The translations under genes were made by a program, and so were the position numbers. The notes beneath the pieces were generated by a model, which was given only the letters and a program-made list of their open reading frames with translations, made no database searches and was not told where the DNA came from. DNA of 64,000 bases from Theodoxus fluviatilis. Lineage: Eukaryota; Mollusca; Gastropoda; Cycloneritida; Neritidae. Below are positions 60,480-64,000 of the stretch, in pieces; the stretch's first letter is position 1, and each line of letters begins with the position of its first letter. Location of the stretch: assembly GCA_034096865.1 (NCBI GenBank), contig JAWQFJ010000600.1, positions 25,331 through 89,330 on the forward strand, read 5' to 3'.

Positions 60480-61370
60480 CTGTAGGACCTTTTGGAGGGG
60501 TCTAGAAGGGGGTCGGGGTACCCTCTGGGAGGGCATTGATTTAAATGATCGAGCTCGGAAAGCTCGAGATTCTCCCATAGTCCTTTGCGTAGTGGCGTGA
60601 CGCGTGTTTTCGCGCCTAGAGCTAGCGTCTGAATCCGCATTCATCGCCGTTCATTGCGACGGAACGGACGTGCAGGGAGACACTCTGATGGTGCGCGAGG
60701 GTAACCCGGGGGGTCCGCCATCTGGAGGGTTTGGACTGTGAAGTCAAAGCCTGCCCAGTTCATGTGTTGAGCTGCGGGTGGTAGGCGTTTCACGGAGAAG
60801 TGTCACGGCCTGAGACTTTGAGGTAAGAGCGAGTGCGTGAGCGAGCGAATTGGAATGGACGCGTGAGAGGCGAGTGAGCGCGGCGTCCATTGTAGCTTAC
60901 CTGGGGTTAAATTCTTGTTTGCTTAGAGAAATGTTGGTTAATTTCGTCTATCTGAGAATTCAAGTAAGTGAGTTAAGCTCTGAGCGTCTGGGCAATTAAA
61001 TCAAAGATTATAGGTTACACAAAGATAGCTCATGCCGAGCTTTTGCTCTTTGAAGTTACATGACGCTCAAAATGCATCGCCCCAAGCGGCTAGCACCAAA
61101 GGGTTAGCTTCTGCGCATGTGCGTGATATTGTAGTCCGTTTCAACATTGCACATTTAAAATGGTGGACATAGTCTCGCTTTGCATAGAAAAAGCTGAATT
61201 TGGGGACACTAGAAACCCCATCCAAAGAAAATGTAAACCATGAACAGCATTAATTTATCAAAGCTGTATGTTGAATGCATCAAAAGGTATTGAAAGCTCC
61301 TACGTTTTAACAATCGAAATGCAGGTCACTTGCAGAACCACGTGTGCACGGGTCCACGCGATCACAACAT
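60480..61370 (+). other. GC-rich block, possible LTR with primer-binding site
   Basis: Starts TGTAGGACC (60481) and ends CACAACA, followed at 61369 by ATTTGGTGACCCTG, which resembles an LTR-retrotransposon primer-binding site. The first 450 bp are unusually GC-rich with a good donor (TTTGAG|gtaaga, about 60821). However, repeat family E lies inside its right end and no second LTR is visible, so the call is weak. A host 5' UTR/promoter is an alternative. Confidence 0.25.
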
Positions 61371-62240
61371 TTGGTGACCCTGTTCTTGCTGTGTTAAAAA
61401 TTATTATTCTTCAAATTGTCAAATAGTGACGTCACTCGTTCTTCAACCTTGGTAGTTGACGTTATCGGAAATTTTAGAATTAGGTCCATGCACGTCTGTG
61501 CTAGGCCAAAATTCTAGTGACAATTTACTTGAACGAAATTCTTTCTCTTTACTTCTGAAAAGTTAGTGTGAATGTGTTTTGTGGTTCTGTGTTCACTAGG
61601 AGCCGTCTCCAGTTATACGGCTATACCTCCTGTAAAGTTCTGAGTTGCTAAGGGACTAGCTTTAATCTTCTTCCATCAGGAGATAACTTTGCTGTGTTTA
61701 GGGTCTATTCTTTGGAAAAATCTTTGCCCTTGTTTAAATAGGTTAGCATAGGTTTCAGCCCCAGCTTAAAAATAGTTACCCGTTCTATCCTAAAAAGGTG
61801 TTATAGGAAAAAGTAACCTTACATTACCCACCTTGCTTTGTCTCTTGGAAACCTGAAGTACGAAAGCTACGAAAGCTCTGGGCGTTTCTTTCTGTTGTTG
61901 CTACAGTTAAGCCATGAACAGCATTAATTTATCAAGGCTGTATGTTGAATGCATCAGTAGGTCGGGAAAGCTTCAACTTTTTACAAATCGAATGCAGGTC
62001 AACGCAGATCTACGTACGCGGCAAAGAATCTGCACCACCGCTTCGTAAGTTCGTTGCGTGCATGTTTGCACAGAAAACGCTGTATTTCGGGATACTAGAA
62101 ACCCCATCCAAAGAAAATGTAAGCCATGAACAGCATTAATTTTTCAAAGCTGTACGTTGAATGCATCAGTAGGTCGGGAAAGCTCCTATATTTTAAAATC
62201 CGACAGGCAGGTCTCATGCATAGACTACAAGTAGCATGTC
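61180..62240 (+). repeat. Repeat family E, copies 2-4
   Basis: Copies near 61180-61340, 61912-62010 and 62070-62215 share CATGAACAGCATTAATTT, GTTGAATGCATCA and AAGCTCC, preceded in two by GAAACCCCATCCAAAGAAAA. All are in the same direction, opposite to copy 1. Between them lies AT-rich sequence without a gene. Confidence 0.7.
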
Positions 62241-62639
62241 CAATTGGCCGTCCAACAGCGGGGACAAATTGAAAAAACGATGGGTTCATCCCTATCGAAG
62301 CCTCGTACAAAAAAGAACATCGTCATTTTGACTTAAAAACCACATCTACTTCATGAGAAATGGACAATCTATGCTTTTTGTTTTTGTTGATCTTGTGTAG
62401 GGGATTAAATTTGTGATTTAATGCGAATTTTTCAGCGTGTTGCGTCGCGCGCAGAATGGCACCATTTTCGCGCCTACTTTTGAAAACAGTGGTCAACGTC
62501 AAATCGCATTTCCTGCTCAGTTACTTTACAAACAACGCTGAAAGTTGCAGGATCGGCAGAGGAATGAATGCTCATTTCAACAGTGGGAAGAACATGTGTT
62601 TCCATCCTACTCATTGAAAGATATCAAGGTAAGAAAACA

Positions 62640-63026
62640 GCAGTTCAACTTGTTTTTATGATGTAAACTCGAAACCACCTCCCTAAATAGTCAATTGATG
62701 GAATGGCGAAATTGCAAAATGTGTGACGTCATCAATAACGTGACGTGATTTTATTTGCATGTCTGCCTCTCTGTCCCAACTTAACGGCTGATTTCTCAAA
62801 AACTACTGGACGGATTTCCTTGACATTTTGCACACTTACTGAAAGTTAGGTCCGATTGAATGTATAAAATTTTCTGAATCGAGGTTTGAAAAGAAATTGA
62901 TTTATGTAGGTCGAAAACTTGACACCCCCCCCCCCCCCCCCCCCCCGAGAATTCAATTGACGGAATAGCCAGATCGTGTCAAACAGAGTTATCTTTTCCT
63001 TCTTTCACAAAACAATGAGTAGAGTA
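62640..63026 (+). repeat. CRE-rich repeat family B, copy at 63 kb (opposite strand)
   Basis: Reverse complement of the copies at 9646 and 37190: ACTACTGGACGGATTTCCTT, TGACGTCATCA and others. The homopolymer site is here about 22 C (62935-62956 area). Confidence 0.7.
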
Positions 63027-63145
63027 GATTTTCTTCGGCCTTCTTAGGCGTCCAGGGCCTGTTGCCGATTCTGATGGTTCTCTGGCTGTACGTATTTGCA
63101 TCGCTCTTACGGATACTGGTCTTCTGACCAGGGTTAGTCTTTTTC
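63027..63145 (-). repeat. Repeat family D, second copy
   Basis: TTCTTCGGCCTTCTTAGGCG followed by CCAGGGCCTG and TTCTCTGGCTGTA is the reverse complement of the 3' part of the copy at 9404-9645. It sits between family B and the element protein remnant. Confidence 0.6.
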
Positions 63146-63154
63146 ACTTGTGAA

Positions 63155-63300
63155 AAAAAGAGCTTATTCGAGAAGATTATTGACGTTGATGGGTTAGATC
63201 CGTATGAAACACCAAACAGTTTGTGGTCTGTCGACAAAAACCAGTTGCCGGACATAAACCACGCCAGGATTGTACAATATTTTGTGCTGGGCAAAAGTGC
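63155..63300 (+). pseudogene. N-terminal remnant of family B-associated element protein
   Basis: The plus-strand frame EKIIDVDGLDPYETP...LWSVDKNQLPDINHARIVQY ends soon after FVLGKSAR. It is nearly the same protein segment as on the minus strand at 36990-37190. The start Met and first residues have been separated by the family D copy. Confidence 0.45.
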
Positions 63301-63794
63301 GAGAATTTTGCAGCCTTCAAAAGCTTGGGAGCTTACAGGACTTTCGTCTGTGGTTAATAATAATAATAATAATAATACAGACTATTTGTACGCACATACC
63401 TTCCCTAATAGGCAAGCTCATGGCGTTTACAATGAAAAAGTCCACACTCATACAAAGCATTCCAACACTCGCACGTACACTGTACAGTTGAAATAAAGAA
63501 AAATTAAATACAATACAATTAATTAAATAGCAAGCAATAAACAAAACACGAAACATAAAAGAGGCGCCTTGTGAAGCACTTCACTGCTCGTCAGGAAAGA
63601 CTGACCTGAACAGGTGCGAGAAGTGCGAAGCTACAAACCAGATGGTTGTCAGAACACAGTAGTTTCAGCAAAGGTAAATGGTCTGAAATAAACTTATTTT
63701 GTTTACTCCCAGGGTAAAATCTCATCTCACACCTTCACTTGTAAGTTGTCGCTACGATATAAATGCTTAAAAAGATTCAGGCACACCAGATCTC

Positions 63795-63914
63795 CAATGA
63801 CAGAATTGGTAGAGTGTTGGTCTGGTCATGCGTGGCCAGGTTCGATACTGCGCTGAAACTTTTTTCTCTCTTTTTTTTTCAAGAGGTTGTGGGTTCGAAC
63901 CCGACCTGGTTTTT

Positions 63915-63967
<53 letters not shown>

Positions 63968-64000
63968 TGTTTCCCCCCTCTTTTCTCGAGAGGTTGCGGG
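63795..64000 (+). repeat. tRNA-derived SINE, copy 4 (runs off the window)
   Basis: Plus-strand copy: TTGGTAGAGTGTTGGTCTGG head, GGCCAGGTTCGATACTGCGC B-box region, AGGTTGTGGGTTCGAACCCG module, a (GT)n run at 63918-63965 in the spacer, then the start of the second GAGAGGTTGCGGG module at the window end. Confidence 0.75.

Overview
The window looks like nuclear DNA of a marine mollusc, most likely a gastropod. It has spliced host genes with long introns, very dense (GT)n, (GA)n, (GACA)n and (AT)n microsatellites, several non-LTR retrotransposon families, Gypsy LTR elements, tRNA-derived SINEs and many copies of an interspersed repeat full of AGGTCA half-sites. There are no bacterial operons. The species call is inference; the eukaryotic call is secure.

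Three host genes can be rebuilt by joining exons whose splice sites and phases agree. (1) An F-box gene on the minus strand has its first exon at 1002-1174 and its second at 1-102, and runs off the left edge. (2) A six-exon gene on the plus strand (1431-27814, 465 codons plus stop) encodes a protein with an N-myristoylation-type start and coiled coils. Genes 1 and 2 are head to head with 256 bp between start codons. (3) Frataxin (FXN) lies on the minus strand (58718 to 48225) in five exons totalling 193 codons plus stop, about the usual length. The C-terminal half is unmistakable; the first exon is less certain.

The introns are crowded with mobile DNA. Intron 1 of the coiled-coil gene (1505-14251) holds a half-site repeat, LINE fragments, a fold-back element, SINEs, a PiggyBac-like remnant, a CRE-rich repeat family and an inverted telomere-like tract. 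Intron 4 (16096-23633) holds one LINE cut in two by a 3.8 kb P-element-like DNA transposon (18817-22597), which itself carries two later half-site repeats. Intron 5 has another LINE set inside a minisatellite. FXN intron 3 carries a young 4.8 kb Gypsy element with nearly identical 220 bp LTRs.

Between genes 2 and 3 (about 28-48 kb) lie five further kb-scale features: half-site repeats, two of them head to head; a compact cassette of virus-like structural genes (38127-40239); a Gypsy gag remnant split by an inverted-repeat insertion; a second-family LINE end; and a 1.33 kb Ginger-type DNA transposon with clear 4-bp target duplications. To the right of FXN are a Harbinger-like remnant, a THAP-domain exon, a possible LTR with primer-binding site, and remnants of another element family.

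Points most worth following up: the virus-like cassette; the LINE family whose preserved ends abut (GA)n/(TC)n microsatellites; the nested P-like element and a 278 bp MITE that appears related to it; and the dispersal of nuclear-receptor-type half-sites by one repeat family.
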